Source: Triops longicaudatus
Taxonomy: Eukaryota > Arthropoda > Branchiopoda > Notostraca > Triopsidae
Assembly: GCA_022885665.1 (NCBI GenBank)
Contig: JAGQDJ010000039.1
Location: 1 to 64,000, forward strand
DNA: 64,000 nt
Reading direction: 5' to 3'
In this document: positions 1 through 13,242 of the stretch, piece after piece
How positions within the stretch are numbered: position 1 is the stretch's first letter
Layout of the letters: each line of letters begins with the position of its first letter
Notes under the pieces: model-generated
What the model was told of the DNA's origin: nothing
The model's input: only the letters and a program-made list of their open reading frames with translations
Databases searched by the model: none
Translations under genes and position numbers: made by a program

Positions 1-45
1 ATATTTATTTATATATATACTCTGCTGATTTCTGTCTGTGCATAG

Positions 46-1723
46 GTTACCCGTGGAAGGTCAGACCGGAGTTCCACTTATGGCCGAGGCTTCTGTGAGA
101 GGCAAAAAGAAAGATGCCGTAGTTCAGTGTGCGTTGGAAGCTTGTCGAGTGCTTGATCGACACGGTTTACTACGTCAATCTCAACATGGTGCGTGGCTAT
201 ATTTGTGACTTCTGTATAAAAGCATAACACTCTGTTTTTCTAGAGAGTCGTGAAAAGAAAAAACGAAATTACGCAGATGACGATTACTACTCAAGTGATG
301 AGGACACCTTCCTTGACCGAACAGGCTCCGTGGAACAAAAAAGGCTAGCGAGAATGAAAGCAGCGGGCAAAGCAGATGAAGCGGTGGAAACTTACGAAAC
401 TTTGGTAAGTGCAAAATAAAAAGAGTAAATACCAAATGCATTTTAGCAAATTTTGAAAAATAAATAATTGAAAAACGCACAATGTATATGCTTGTTTAAA
501 ATCAACTACTACAGAGAACGAACGCAAAACTATTGCACTTTTTCAGTTAATATCAGACGTTTTTGTGAACGTTGAAAAATTTACGTTGGAAACGATATCT
601 CAGAATGGTTGAAACTGAAACGCCCATTTCGGCCAACCGAATTTATGTGCGAAGTTTGTTTTTCATGTTGTGTGTTGTGCGTTCTCTTCTGTGTTTTTTT
701 TTTCTGTTTACTTTTTCTTCATTGTGAAACTGGTATTGCATTGCGCACATAGAACAGGTCCGTAACGTGTCAGCTAATTTGTCCGTTCGACTTAACTTAT
801 CTCTCCAGATGCAAAAATACGAAGCGACGCAAAAGCTGATAACTGAAAGCAATGCCGAACTGCGCACAGCTGTTGAGAAACAAAAGGAATTTCAAGCCCA
901 TCAGAACTCGGAAGATGTGGATGCTTTGGAAGCCTTTATGTCTTCGCTGAAAGAGAACGTACCTGACAAAAAGACCGTTAGTCACCTTAAAGCCCGCATT
1001 GTTACTCTGAATCAAGAGGCGAATCGGCTACGTAAACTGATTAACATGGCTAAACCAGCGTCTTTACCCGACCTCCACAATGTAAATACTTCGCCAAAAG
1101 TTGAACCATTAACGAAAGCGTCACCAATGATAGGATCGCTCAAAAGACGCGCTAAACTCGAATTTAAAGCCCCAACTTCCGAACCTCCAGTCACAAACGA
1201 GCCAATTGGAATGCAGGAAGTTGAAAATGAGGAAGAAGAACTGGACGCGGAGGAAATTTCAAGAGAAGAAACCAAGATTGGAGACAAAGAAGTAAAGGTA
1301 CATGTGAAGAATGATGTGAATAACCAACCAAGGGAAACAAAAGAAATCCCAATACCGAAACACTCATTAAAATGCGCAAAACCTGAGGTTTCGGAGCCCC
1401 CGCCAGCGAAGATTGTGGCAGAGAAATGGGAAGAAGAACCTGCAGATGTGCTTAATACGCCAGCTGCCACAAAACCTCGAACGTTAGGTCCGACTTTACC
1501 GCCAGAATTATTGAATTCGTTAAAGCGAGAGAGTGAGGAAGAGCCTCACCTTATCGAAAAGAAGAAACCTAAACGCTCCAAGAAAAACGCCCCTAAAGAG
1601 ACACGACAGGAGGAAGTTTCAGGTGATTACGACGCATCAGATCCGGCATATGCTCTGTGGCTTCCTCCAGATGATCAGAAAGGCGATGGCAAGACTGATT
1701 TGAACCGAAAGTTAGGTTACTAA
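46..1723 (+). CDS. SLC4A1AP: Kanadaptin, 3' part (three exons, 5' end outside window)
   Basis: This is the C-terminal part of kanadaptin, a mostly nuclear FHA-domain protein first described as an anion-exchanger adaptor; its molecular role is poorly defined. Exons seen are 46-188, 244-404 and 809-1723, each bounded by AG/GT and joined in frame. The first carries the block 'LPVEGQTGVPLMAEAS', the second 'SSDEDTFLDRTGSVEQKRL', a family hallmark. The third holds a coiled coil ('AFMSSLKENVPDKKTVSHLK'), a long charged disordered stretch with a basic cluster (KKKPKRSKKN), and the conserved tail 'WLPPDDQKGDGKTDLNRKLGY' minus its last residues in other species. The FHA domain must lie to the left of the window. 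A poly(A) signal AATAAA is at 1770-1775. The gene converges on the desaturase at 2160. The family call rests on the two conserved blocks and is firm. Confidence 0.93.
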
Positions 1724-2159
1724 AGTTTTTGTAAGATTTCTTGGCAAATAATTCGTTGGCTTTTTTTGCAATAAAACTATCTAAACTCCTGATCATTCAA
1801 CTTTTTTTTGTAATTTAAAGTGTACAAAGTTAAATGTGGACTATGATGGGTCAGATGAAGCATTTGGTCTCTTAACACGGTGTTAACAAAGGGAAAATTT
1901 ATCTTTTTACATAAATTAGGGAAGACTCGAAAAATATAAACGCAATTGGCAGAACGCAAAGGCCAGCAAGGCGACTACAAGTGGTCAAAGGACTGGTCAT
2001 GTACGCGCCCACCGTTTTCCAACCAGGAAAGAAACAAATTTGGTAGAAATACGTCAAAGCACGTCAGATCTGTAAATTTGTAAGAAATTTTCCACGGCGG
2101 TAGAGGGAAAACGGTTAACGCTATCGAAACAAGATCCGCGAACGCAACAAAACCTATTT

Positions 2160-4756
2160 TTACTCCAAACCGCGATGCTTCCTTTTCACGCGGGCATAGG
2201 GACCAATATCAGGATCCATCACGAAGTCATATAACACTTTAACCCAGGAGTCGTGATGAGGTAAATTGTCGTAATACTCAGGCGCAATTTCCCTAACCTA
2301 ATCAAAATTAATAGTTTAGTCTTCTTTAGATGTTTACTATAACGATAGTTACCTTTGGAAGGAGACTGCCAGGTACGGCAGGAAAATCGTGGTGTCTGTT
2401 GCCAACAAATAAAAAGCAAACGGATAGATAAAATATTAAAAAAATTTACATAAACACAGCCAATAAGCGCAATAAATATAACATAAATAAACTAATAAAA
2501 AATACAAAAGTAAGTGAAACGTAGCTATTAGCTTCATAAGTGAAAAGTTTCATAGTTGAAAGCTTACTCGTTGTGATAACCGACATTGAAGGTAATCCAA
2601 TTCAATGGGCCGTAATATGAATACGTTTCGTAGCCCTTTTTGAACATGTAGTGTTCAGCCACGAAATGGCCCGCCACGGGATGGATTCCCATAGCTAGCA
2701 AAGAGCCAATCGACAAATACACGATAGCTTTGGTACCTAGGCAGAGGAAAGCAATCAAAATATTGTGTGCAAAAGGCAAAGCATGACGTGCTTACCGAAG
2801 AAATGGTAAACTGCGTAGTCAAATGTGAGTTGAATGATGACATTGATGATTTCCAACAACGTAGGTGTTTTGGGATACGTAACAACAGGTCTTAAAGCGT
2901 AGAAAAGAGGCTGCAAAAATAGCCATACGAGTTTGCCTCCTGTAGTACAAAACAACTCAGCTTCTAACTTGGTCGGTATATCAGTATCGAGTTTTTCGTC
3001 TCCTTGGTACTACAAATAGGAACACGACAAATCAGTACAAACTCTACATTATATATAACATATACTGAGTCTATTGTGCAGCAAATACTTTATAATAAAT
3101 AAGCATAAATAATTATTAGTATGTGGGCATTTCTTTTAAGTATACTAGAGTATAAAATGATTATTACTCTATGGTGTTCCAAATGGTAGTTTTTAAACGA
3201 GACAGAGAATGGAAGAGCAATTGGTAAATTTGCAAACATCCCAAAAACTCGGTTAGCTAGTGGCCTTCCGTGGCCAAATGCCATATTGTGCGAAATTTCA
3301 TGGATACCTGTAAGAAAACAACAGAATTAATAGGAAAAAATCCTAGAAGATACAATACAAAGCTGCGTTCGTGTCTTACCTAACATTAACGAGTGGTTAA
3401 TGACGCCCCCAAATGCGTACGCTAAGAGGATAATTAAGGGCCAGGACAAATGCGGTACAACATATGCGATCATAAGAAACTGAGTCACAACCATGCCAGT
3501 AACAATCCATTTGAGCCGCGTGTCGTGTCCAAACAACTTCTTAATATGCGGATATTTTTCTAAATGGGATACGGAAAAAATGGGTTAAAGAAAGCACATT
3601 TCAGTCCAAGGAGTCGCGTGACAAAGAAAAGACAAGAGCATGAAAAACAGAACTGGACAGACAAATTCTGCTTTTCTCTATAGATACAAAGCAGAACACA
3701 AAGCGATACACACAACTGTCAAGCCACAATGGAAAATACTTCAAATAAACAAAGAAAGAAAGAGGGGCCCAGTCAACAAAAACCCTCTTAAGGTTCGTGT
3801 AACTTTTAGAAATGCTAATCAATGACTGAACGTCTAAATTAGGTGCGTTTTTTTCCTTCGTGTTAACTGACTGAAGTTGAATGGGAGAAACTTTTATTTG
3901 CCACAATGACAACACCTAAGAATGTAATACATAACGCTAAAGAAAAACACATCACTGCCTTTTCAATTTTGAGAACTCCATAAAATAACCTAAAGTTAAT
4001 TACACTAACAGGCATTTTATTCTCTGCTAAAACTCTTCAACCATGAATGCACGTAATTAGCTCTCATGGCTAAAAACAGTCTCTTGTTTAATTTTATTAT
4101 TGGAGGTTGGATCTTATTCTATTCTGGCGTGACCGCTTATCTTGTCACATTTAAGTTTGACTTTTCAAGAAACAAAGTTCAAATTAAGGTTAAAACTGAA
4201 CTGCATCCGGCATTTCGTTTAGTAACTCTCCAATTAATTTTGAATCTATCAAAAATCTTTCGCTTGTCTTCTTTTCCTTGTTGGCAACACCGTTCTCGAA
4301 CACAGTTCTCTTTTCAATGGCAAGTACGAAATCGGGAGTTTTCCTTATACCTTATGAATTAGCAACGTTATTTGTTGAAGCTGTAAAAGTTCATATTTTT
4401 CAAGAATTGCAATAACCTATTGTAAATTGTTTTTAACAACCGTGTACGTTCCCAAGAATACATTTCGAAGTTCTACCGTTCTCATCATCCACGTCTGCAC
4501 AACTTTAGTAGATCTAGTTTTCCCCGATTTATTAAGTAGCCATTACGTAACAGTATTACGCTTCTCTTAGACTAGTATTGTGTTTCACGAGATTGACGTT
4601 TTAGCACAGTGCACTCTAGACAATGAAAAAGAGTAGGCTGTTTTATGACTAGATAAATAAACGACGGAAATTACTTAGTATTTCTTTTCTTCTAGAGGCA
4701 TGGGGCTCTTCCGTTGCGGTCCACTCGAAGTCAGTGCGAGAAACATGAGCTCCCAT
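2160..4756 (-). CDS. Sphingolipid delta(4)-desaturase, copy A (DES1 / ifc-like)
   Basis: Membrane di-iron desaturase of the ER that makes ceramide from dihydroceramide. Seven exons read in frame on the minus strand: 4675-4756, 3380-3559, 3168-3307, 2796-3009, 2568-2736, 2353-2395 and 2160-2297 (321 aa). The first exon encodes '[20 protein letters not shown]', the N-terminal signature of the family with a potential N-myristoylation glycine; it sits about 1.1 kb upstream of exon 2. Histidine boxes are all present: HEISHN, HLEHH and HNEHH, plus the '[20 protein letters not shown]' block and several hydrophobic spans. Intron positions and phases match copy B at 16752-18029, except for one extra intron here that splits the third histidine box (between HNE and HH). 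The two copies face each other across about 12 kb and are clearly diverged, so this is not an assembly duplicate. Confidence 0.93.
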
Positions 4757-7700
4757 TTTGGAAGACTTTTGTTTCTAGAATGATCAGTATATTCACAAAT
4801 TGTTAGTCCAAGTTATTTGTTAAGCGACCACAGGAAAGAAACGCTAGCTAACCGGCTTATCAAATATAAGCACTCGACTCGTGACCCGAAATCTACCCAA
4901 GACTAGTTGTTATTGCACCTCATACCTCGGCCCACCCTTCTTTTATTCGCATGTCCGTAAGTCGTAAGCTACGAACGAGAAGCGAAACCCGATCCGCATG
5001 AACCACCTGGCCTTAAGACTGTATAATAGCACAGTCAAATTACTGATAGTTCATAATTAGGCATGTGCGAAGGAAATTCAAATTACATTTAAATTGCAAG
5101 TATCCCGTTCTTTGTTGTCACCTTCAATACAAATCACAGTACAAAACCAGTACAGCATTTCTAGACATACCGAGGAATGAAAATGTGTTACAGAAAGAAG
5201 ACAAGGATATGGCATTGTAATTCACTCTGCCACGCCGAACAAGGAAAAATGTCGACTTTTACAACATAGTCGTAAAAACGAATAAACAACCCCTTTGAAG
5301 GAGTGGCAGGTTCGGTCTAAGATCATTGTAAAGTAAAATGAAGTGCGGCGGAGCAAGCCGGAAAAGTCTAAATTGCCAATTGGAAGTCGCGTCCAGATTA
5401 GACTTGCGTGCATTATTTATTCTGTTCCTATTATTACTCTAATTCGTTTTACATGATAATAATTTACAAACCGTCTAGAACCATTAACATTTGATAAAGT
5501 TGAAATAGTTGCAGAAAAAAAATACATTTTTAACAGTCAGCTATTGTGGCAAGTCGTGCCTAAGCATGAATTTAGAACGATAACTTCTTGCAGAGCGTTC
5601 AAGAACAATGTGACCAGTAAACTACACTAGGCAACGTAAGATCAAGGAGAATACGGGAGAGTATTTCAGACTAGTGAACGCCTTACAACAAAGGCTGTCA
5701 ACGTTTTCCTCTCTCACGGGCAGAATCATGGCATACAATGTAGTGTGCAGCGTTCCCCGTACAACCAACGCCTCGTTTCAAGCCCACGCATTCCGGCCAA
5801 GGAATGTCTCGCATGTCGCACCATGTGTCGTACAATGAAACCCGTCTTGTACAACGGACTGTAGAAACGCATGGAAAGTTATTGAAAAGCAAAAGACTCG
5901 TAAACCGAAATTGCTGATTTTCAACTCAATACACCGAACAAGTCAGCTGTTGGAAGTTTTGGACAGTGAAGAGCTACCCTTGCTTGGACATCCAAGGGAA
6001 TGGGAAGAGTTTCCTCATGGTTCACAAAGTAACCAGTAAGGAAATAGAAAATTGTTCTTTAGCTTAGATCGATATTTTTCATTATTATTTCATTACGTTT
6101 GTTTATTTATAAAAAAATACTGTCAGAATTCAGAAATTCTAGTGAAAGCGATTTCCAGGTAATCTCATGGGAAATAACGCGTCGTACAACGAACGTTTCG
6201 TATAACGAACCAACGACCAGAAACGGATTATGTTCGTTGCAAAGGACTCCTTAAATTTGCAAATACAAGGTGATGGCGGCACGCATACAAGCTAGTGAAG
6301 TGCTGGCGGATTGTATTGTATGTACTGAACAACATGTCTTTACTTAAGAAAGACCATTAATAGTTGCTGAAATCTCGGTTTAATTATTAGTTCGTGCCAT
6401 TTGAAATTATTCTTGGCTTTTGCGCTGTATTGCACACGAAAAGTTATTCTATGTAAAATGTACAAATGTTCGTGTAGGCTTACCAGGGGTCGATGGATTT
6501 GCTTGCGGGATCCTGTACTGTACGTGGGCTGACATTTCCGACCTTTCCCTTGCAAACAAGGTGCGTTCCATTTAAAATTGTCTAATTTGTTTTCCTGCAG
6601 TAAACATTGTTTCATAGAGCCACGTTACCCACCGAGACACGCATTTACAGAGATATTATTGAGTTAAAATACGGTCGCATTTGTTCCACTTGTCAGGTTT
6701 CACACTTGTTACGACGCACCAGCACCTTTTGTTACAACAAATGTAAGTTCGCTACGAGCCAAGCAGTCTTTTCTTGAATTCCAAACAAATTGGCAAGCAG
6801 CTTCCAAACGTCCAAACTGTGAGTTTTTCGACCAAAGTAACGTACTTGAAAAGGATCCAAATTCACTCAATCGTTTTGTAGCATAAGTGAATCGTTGAAG
6901 ACTTTCGATGCGGCAGCAACTACAAGAATGTGAAAGGGTTGGCAAAAAGGCCAATTAACGGGCGTACAGTAGCGCCTCTTACAATGAACATCTTCACACA
7001 AGGAACGCACGCAGTAGTAAAAAAAAATGCCTCGTAGAACGAACACGGTTTCCTTATACCGCGAACCGAGGAAACGCATTTAACAGTTGGCGGAAAAAAA
7101 GTTGAGTATGACTTTTACCGCCGAACAAGAAAGAGAAATCATAGGCAGGAGAAATTCATGAACCGAAATTGTTGACTTACAATCACAACTCAGGACATAA
7201 TGAAACTAACGTGTCATGCAAACCAGTAAACCAGGAAAGTCGTGGATACTCCGCCAAAGAAACGGAAATTGACTATCTGCGAAAAAACTAAAATTGATGG
7301 ATTGAAAATCTTACCTACGGAAAGAATGCGCAAGTGGATACAGTCACGTGCAAAGAAGGCTTCATAAGACAAGTTACCAGAAAAAGTATAATTCAATAAA
7401 TGTGTCAGTGTAAAGAGTAATAAATGAAGAAATGGCAATAAGCCATCACGTGAAACTCTGTTGGAATGCTAAAGCTTTTTTATCAGTGAGCATAATCGTT
7501 TCACAGCTTATTAGCCAAATGAGCTTCAGACAAGTAATTAGACCATTGTTGGTGGGAGCCTTGCTGCGTTCGAATTTTTTTCCCCCAAGGTTATGCATGC
7601 GGAAGAAAAGCAATAAGTCAATCGATCAACGGACTTGAGTAGGATCCGTGCAACTCAGCCTCCAGAAACCGGTAGACTAAATATTACGCATATTTGATAT

Positions 7701-7892
7701 CACACAAACCTAGGTGTGTTCAAAATGTCCTGTCGTAGTTCACGTTTCCCAAGCATGGTAATACGGCTCAAATTAGCTGGTAAGTTGAACAGAATGGTAC
7801 ATTTTATCGTGTATTCTGACGCGTGTCTTACCGCAAAGGTGAATCACTTTTATCCAATGTCCGACAATTTACCCATCTCCATAAATACTATT
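4757..7892. other. Gene-free 3.1 kb with degenerate repeat copies
   Basis: No ORF here resembles a gene and none can be spliced into one. Two stretches in the same orientation (about 5830-5930 and 7025-7195) share a weak pattern: a 'cgtacaacg' or 'cgtagaacg' word, then 'gaaacgcat', then 'accgaaattg' followed by 'aactca'. A third stretch at 6183-6248 has repeated AACGAAC/TTCGTATAACGAAC words of the kind seen at ends of pogo/Tigger-like elements. These look like old, eroded non-autonomous transposons. The 5' UTR and promoter of desaturase copy A should lie just above 4756. Confidence 0.5.
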
Positions 7893-9510
7893 CTAATCCC
7901 TTCGATGTCTTCCACTCTTGAAGGATAAGTCTTGTAGTTCATTAAAATTTTCGCCATCGGAATGGTCGTCCATACTTATTTTGCTGTCTTCGTTAGCAAG
8001 TTCCACTTCGTCCTGCACCGTGCTTTCCTCCATGTTCTGCTCGCTGTCCGATATCTCGTCATCAAGTGTTTCCAGCATGCGACCTAGTACTGAATGGGAG
8101 CCGGAGGGTAAAAGCCTTTCGTCGACTTCCGACTCTGTGTTTTCTTTCCGCTGCTTTGAATTTCGCTTCTTATCACGTTTTTCCTACAAGATGGAATAAG
8201 CTCAAGCAAAACAGCCTCATAGGCACAATCTTCATCCACTCACCTGTACATCGGGATGGTTGTCACGTCTTCGCCGATTCTGGAACCAGTTAGCAACATT
8301 TTGTGTCGTAGGCATAGGACCGTCAGGGAAAAGCCGAGCTAACGACATCGCATACTCCTGCGCTTGTTGCACGTTCGGGTAGCGGTTCCTCTTGTACCAT
8401 GATTCCAACTGGGACACATGACCTCTTCTCCAGAAAACGCGCAGGCGAGGGGTGTGTTGACTCATCTTGCCTCGATTCCGGAAATTGTGCTCATCTTCTA
8501 CGGACGACGCCAAAGATACAGTCTTACCTGCATTTAGCACAGCTTAAATTATTTCCAACACAGATTTTTTTTCGCAGACATTTCTTGTTAGTCACTTAAG
8601 CTGCTGTCCGTATAAGCCATAGTATAGATTTAATTCTAATTTTATAACAAACCCTAATCCCACTCTGCACACCTTGCAGTGAGCAAACATGGTAGCGACA
8701 GGAATCCTGCAGTGCTTCGATACTATAACAAACTAGCTCAAACCCAGACTCAGGCACCCTGTGAATATATCATGACTTGCGAAAAGCAGCAACCTCAAAG
8801 TGCTCAATGGGGTTCTGGTTTTTTAACACGCTGTCCCGTAGCATACAAGTGAACACACCATTATTATTTTGAGGAAAGTGTAAGTATTTATGTGTATGCG
8901 AGTTTTCGTTACCTTTTTTTAGCCCACTCAATTTACTTTGATCCGCAATGCTTGTCGTAGCGGAAGTCAACGACTTAGCACCAAATCCTTGCGTACTTTG
9001 AGAGCTGACGGCAGTCTCTTCGTGACTCACGGTAGGTTCCAAGGCTCTGAGGTCCAATAATCCTGTTGTCGTATTGCTAACACACGAATCAGGAGAACTT
9101 GAGATTTCTTCTTCCAAGCCGAATCTATCACCAGCAACGAATCGAGCGTTGTTCTGGCAAAGCCCGTGAATCCGTAGATTCTCTGCTGCTCGAAGAACTC
9201 TCGGTAACAAGCTTTGCTTGACAGTTATATTACCCCGATACATAAACTCGATTAATAGTGACAAGTCCTCGTAAAGTATGTCGGTGAAGATAACGTGGGG
9301 ATTTGGATACGAGGCTGAGGTATTCGTCAGTAATGTTTCAAAAACCGGTGAACAGGCAGACAGTACGACGCGATGGGCTTGCAAATTGCGGCCTTCACAA
9401 CACAAGGTTACGTCCAACAGTCTTTGCTGCACAAAAAGGCTCTCGAAAGACTCTGCTATATGATCAGAAAACCTATTCCACCGTAAGCACAATTCCTGGT
9501 CATCCGCCAT
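7893..9510 (-). CDS. BTB/POZ-homeodomain protein (390 aa, three exons)
   Basis: Probable nuclear transcription regulator. Exons 8913-9510, 8244-8527 and 7893-8183 join in phase through clean donors and acceptors (total 1173 nt). Start chosen at 9510 because the protein then begins 'MADDQELCLRWN', the usual start of arthropod BTB proteins; an in-frame ATG 57 bp upstream is less likely. Residues about 5-120 are a BTB domain (LDVTLCCEG, AHRVVLSACSPVFETL, LIEFMYRGNI). Roughly residues 225-290 form a homeodomain: helix 1 'HVSQLESWYKRNRYPN' with L16, Y20 and YP at 25-26, and helix 3 'NVANWFQNRRRRDNH' with W48, F49, N51 and R53. About four extra residues (PDGP region) lie between helices 2 and 3. 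A basic stretch and a long acidic tail follow. BTB plus homeodomain in one protein is not an architecture I recognise. A single transcript is inferred from splice phase, not shown. Confidence 0.85.
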
Positions 9511-10074
9511 GCTTTGCGTTATTCTCACGCTCGTACCTTCCCAAGTACGTGACAGGGAAGAACCCACACAACGATTTGACTGACATAAGACGTTTTCATT
9601 TCATTTATGTGATTGAGCATACAAGTGACTAGGTGATGCACCCACTACTAGAACAGACCAGCCGTCTCTTACAGGGTGGACCAGTTTGCTATTGGTAGAT
9701 GGACGATTTTCAGATAACTATCCACCTTGTGGACCATGATTCCCTCAGTGAAACAGAAGGCATTTCACGGGTATCAAGTGATCGGAAGACGACGGAACTT
9801 CTTGGAAATTAATAAAACTGACACAGGATAGGCCGGCAATAAATCTTCGTCGGGTTTTAACTAGTGACGTCCGCCTGAAATGAGGTCTTCACCAATACAG
9901 CCGAAAAAGGCATGGCGCGTAATTGACATTGGACACAATTATAGGCTTAAATTTTTATGCAACACATTGAACGGCTTTTCCACGAATTTTTATTGCATTA
10001 ATTTATTACGCAATAAATGGTCACAAAGATAAACTTCCCCTAGCATTTACAATACAGTTTTCATTTTTTGCGAC
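9511..10074. other. Intergenic, 5' flank of BTB-homeodomain gene and 3' flank of XPR1
   Basis: Holds no gene that I can see. Reverse-strand AATAAA words at about 9989-9994 and 10002-10007 are placed as poly(A) signals for the XPR1 transcript, which ends at 10075. Confidence 0.5.
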
Positions 10075-13000
10075 CTATATAACCACAGGAGCGTCGTTTT
10101 CCTCCAACGACTCTCCTTCTTGGAGTAATGCACGGGATTCATTCCTACCCGGTAGTCCCGGAGTTTTTTCTTTGTTTTTCTTGCCCACTTTTCTTCTTCG
10201 GCGATTGGTCACACCATCCTCCTCTTCCATCATACGTAAAATGATGGCCTGGTCGTTCGAATCAATCGGGGCAACCGATATGTCGCGCACGGCACGAAAC
10301 TTGCCGCAGTTGTTCAAGTGCTCGTTCTCGAGGCGGAAAAAGTTCCATACAAATCGCCTGCAATAGTGTTTCCTAGAGTCAGTAGTTGGTCAATTACTAA
10401 GTAAAAACGTTTACCGAAAGACTTCCAAGGGCGCCAATATTGATACCATCAAATCTCCATGAACGTAGCCCATTTCCGTTAAGGATAATGAGAAGGCCCA
10501 GCCAAACCGCAAGATAAAATCAGCTATCATAGCGAAATAATAATAGCCCTAAGTGAAAGGAAGCATTAAAGGACTCAATAATGCAACGATGGTCCACTTA
10601 CCACATACGAGTAAACTACTTCCTCCCTCAAAAACCGATTCTCGCCAGCATTTTTGTCCAACAAGCCCCAATCCATTTTGATATCCCAACAATATGCGTA
10701 TAGTGAGGAAATAACGGACGCACATATCCACAAATAGAAATACGGATTTGATGTGGAGGATTCATAGTACTCTTTTTAGACGATAAGGCGGAAAAAATAT
10801 CGTCAGAGATCAGTCCGAACTTTGTTTTTTAAAAATACCTGCGTGGACGATATTGAGAGTAGAAAACGCCACTACGAAAAACGTAGTCGCATACTTAACA
10901 GCGTTGGCTAAATGCGGAAATTTTTCTTTCGTATCGCGGTATCGTCGGAAACACTGTGCAAACCGACACCATGCAGGGAAACATGCGACGATTGGTCTAA
11001 TCCACCAAGTTTTGTCGACACACATATTGTAATCTGAGTCAAAATAGGATTAGTTCCCTTTTCTATACAACATAACTTGAGAAATACAAAGTAAGACAAA
11101 GTTTACCAGTAACTTTTTCCCAGCTGCCCTGATTAGTTGCGTAGAAGCAAATCATGTATTGGAAGTCGAGCAGGACAGGAATGAGACTATTCAGTTGATC
11201 TGCCATCCAAAAATCAGCGAAATTAACAAAGAAAAACGGTGCACAAATTGCGCGGCCCTGAAGAACAGCAGCATTATGAGTTCAGGTAAGATCCTGCTCA
11301 GTGAATTATCTCCTGACATCAAGTACCATAATAAGGGTTGGGATTAGGATGACTCATGGGGTGCACACGATTAATTATGTCACGTCGCAATTTGTAGATC
11401 CGTTAAAATAGCTAAGAACTCACCAATATACGAAGAAACCAAAAGCGGGCAGCTCGCATGAAAGTGTTGGTCGGATTAAGAACGAAAATAACCATAATTA
11501 TGACTAGCGCTAACGGATTAGCGTACGGCGGAATGCCTAATGCTGGACTGTATAGAAAACACAGGACGCTGAGTGACCAGACCAAGCCAATAACGGCAGC
11601 GAGTTCCATGAGGTTCTAAATCAGTTAATGAAAAGAAATATCAAAAATGTAAATATAACACTAGTACTTATAGAGCGTAGTATTTTTTAAATAAAAAACC
11701 TACCCCAGGAGAAAGGTGGTTCCTGGGATCTAATTCGAAAATCAGAACATGGTTAACTCCTGAAGACCTCCATCCATGGACGTTAATTCCCATCAGGAAT
11801 ATGAATAACGTTATGAGAAGCGGAGGGCGGTATAGCCGAAAAATAATCCGCCAGTCACCGAGACTGTTATGGAAAACGGCAGACAAAATCATAGCAATAA
11901 CCAGAACGATGAATCCCCCAGAGAAAAAGCCGACTTTGAAAATGGTCCACGGTGACTGCTGTTCGCCCAGTGGAGGCACCCGAAGACGTTTCATAGCCTT
12001 TTGTCTATCGCCACCTTCTAGTTCGTTCGTAAAGTAAGCTTCCGTTTGCTGGATAAGGTGATCAATCTCCTTGTTGGTATAAAAGGGCGCGTTTTCCACG
12101 TTCTCGATTCGCCACTTGGCTCCGTTTTCCGTTTGCAGAATTTTGTCATGCTTTTTCAAGATTTTCCTAAACCCAGTAAAATTCAAGTTTTGGTAGTTCT
12201 GGAGGAGAATCAAGCTTAAATAGAACTCGCTAAATGCGAGCTTGAGATCAGCCAGCTTCCGAGTGGGTTGCTCCTTTTTTCCCAAAAGCTTCGAACTTCG
12301 TCTATAACGTAACTGGGCCCGTTCTTTGGATACTTCTAGCTCGCTGACCAACGCTGCGAATTTACGCATAGCTTCGGCCAATTTTTCTACAAGAAAGTTA
12401 TTTTTACAACATCTTTACTATGGGTGTACCAAGTAGAGTTGGGCAACGTAAATTTATCTCTATGAGTGAGACTAAGACTGAGTTTGTACAGTAATTGAAT
12501 CAATCGTTTCGTAATTTGTTACTTAACTGACTCAAGAACAAGTAAACACGCTGCAACTGACTTTATGAAAAGAGTTCATCTCGAAAAGGTGATTGTAAAA
12601 GTTTATGTTTATATGACAAAAAATAACACGAAATGCGGAATGCTGAACAAAAGACAAACGAATACTGATGGACCTGAATGTCTTTTCGTTATATTTCTAT
12701 TTTCTATTATCACGAGCATCAACAACAAACTGTTACGCTTTTGTACATTATCTAAATCTTGTTTTGATACTGAATTTCATTAATGTCCGTGAGTCAGTTC
12801 AACTTCATTAACTTACGAATTTTCCATTAAAATAGTTAAATTATGACATTCTTAAATTTCCTAAATTGTAGCGTTTAAGGAAATACCCCCCCCCCCCCCC
12901 CCAATTAAATTTGACTTGCAGTTCCGTACGATTTGCCCAAGTCTGCTTTTAACAAGCTTTACCTGAGTAAAACGTATTGATCATCGTAAGTTCTTTGGTG

Positions 13001-13242
13001 CAATACTGGAAGAATTTTTCATCGAATTTGGCGTAGTATCTGGCCAAAACCTCAGGTTCCACGGCCTCAGCGGATGGGGCTTGTTCCATAGCTTCGTACA
13101 GCCTTGCTTTCATATCCTAAAATATGAACCTCAAAGTATCTAGTCGCTTTCTGCAAACAGGAAAGTCAATTACCTCGTAATGGATGTACTGCTTTCTCCA
13201 TTCTGGTGTGATGTGAGCACTAAGGTGCTCTGCAAATTTCAT
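10075..13242 (-). CDS. XPR1: Xenotropic and polytropic retrovirus receptor 1 homologue, phosphate exporter (SPX-EXS)
   Basis: Plasma-membrane inorganic phosphate exporter regulated by inositol pyrophosphates through its SPX domain. The start at 13242 gives '[20 protein letters not shown]', the canonical SPX beginning. The SPX domain continues through '[19 protein letters not shown]' and '[15 protein letters not shown]', the latter holding the lysine cluster that binds inositol phosphates. Then come a first membrane span ([16 protein letters not shown]), further hydrophobic helices, and the EXS domain ('MIWGINVHGW'-type block, here '[19 protein letters not shown]', then '[19 protein letters not shown]' and '[19 protein letters not shown]'). 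The C terminus is polar and basic ([14 protein letters not shown]). About nine or more short introns; one near 12886 has a 17-base C run. All family landmarks are present, so the gene looks intact. Confidence 0.95.

Noticed and set aside
4066..4362. 98-codon plus-strand frame with a hydrophobic start
   Set aside because: Lies inside intron 1 of desaturase copy A on the opposite strand; no domain, no splice partners, AT-rich composition makes hydrophobic frames common.
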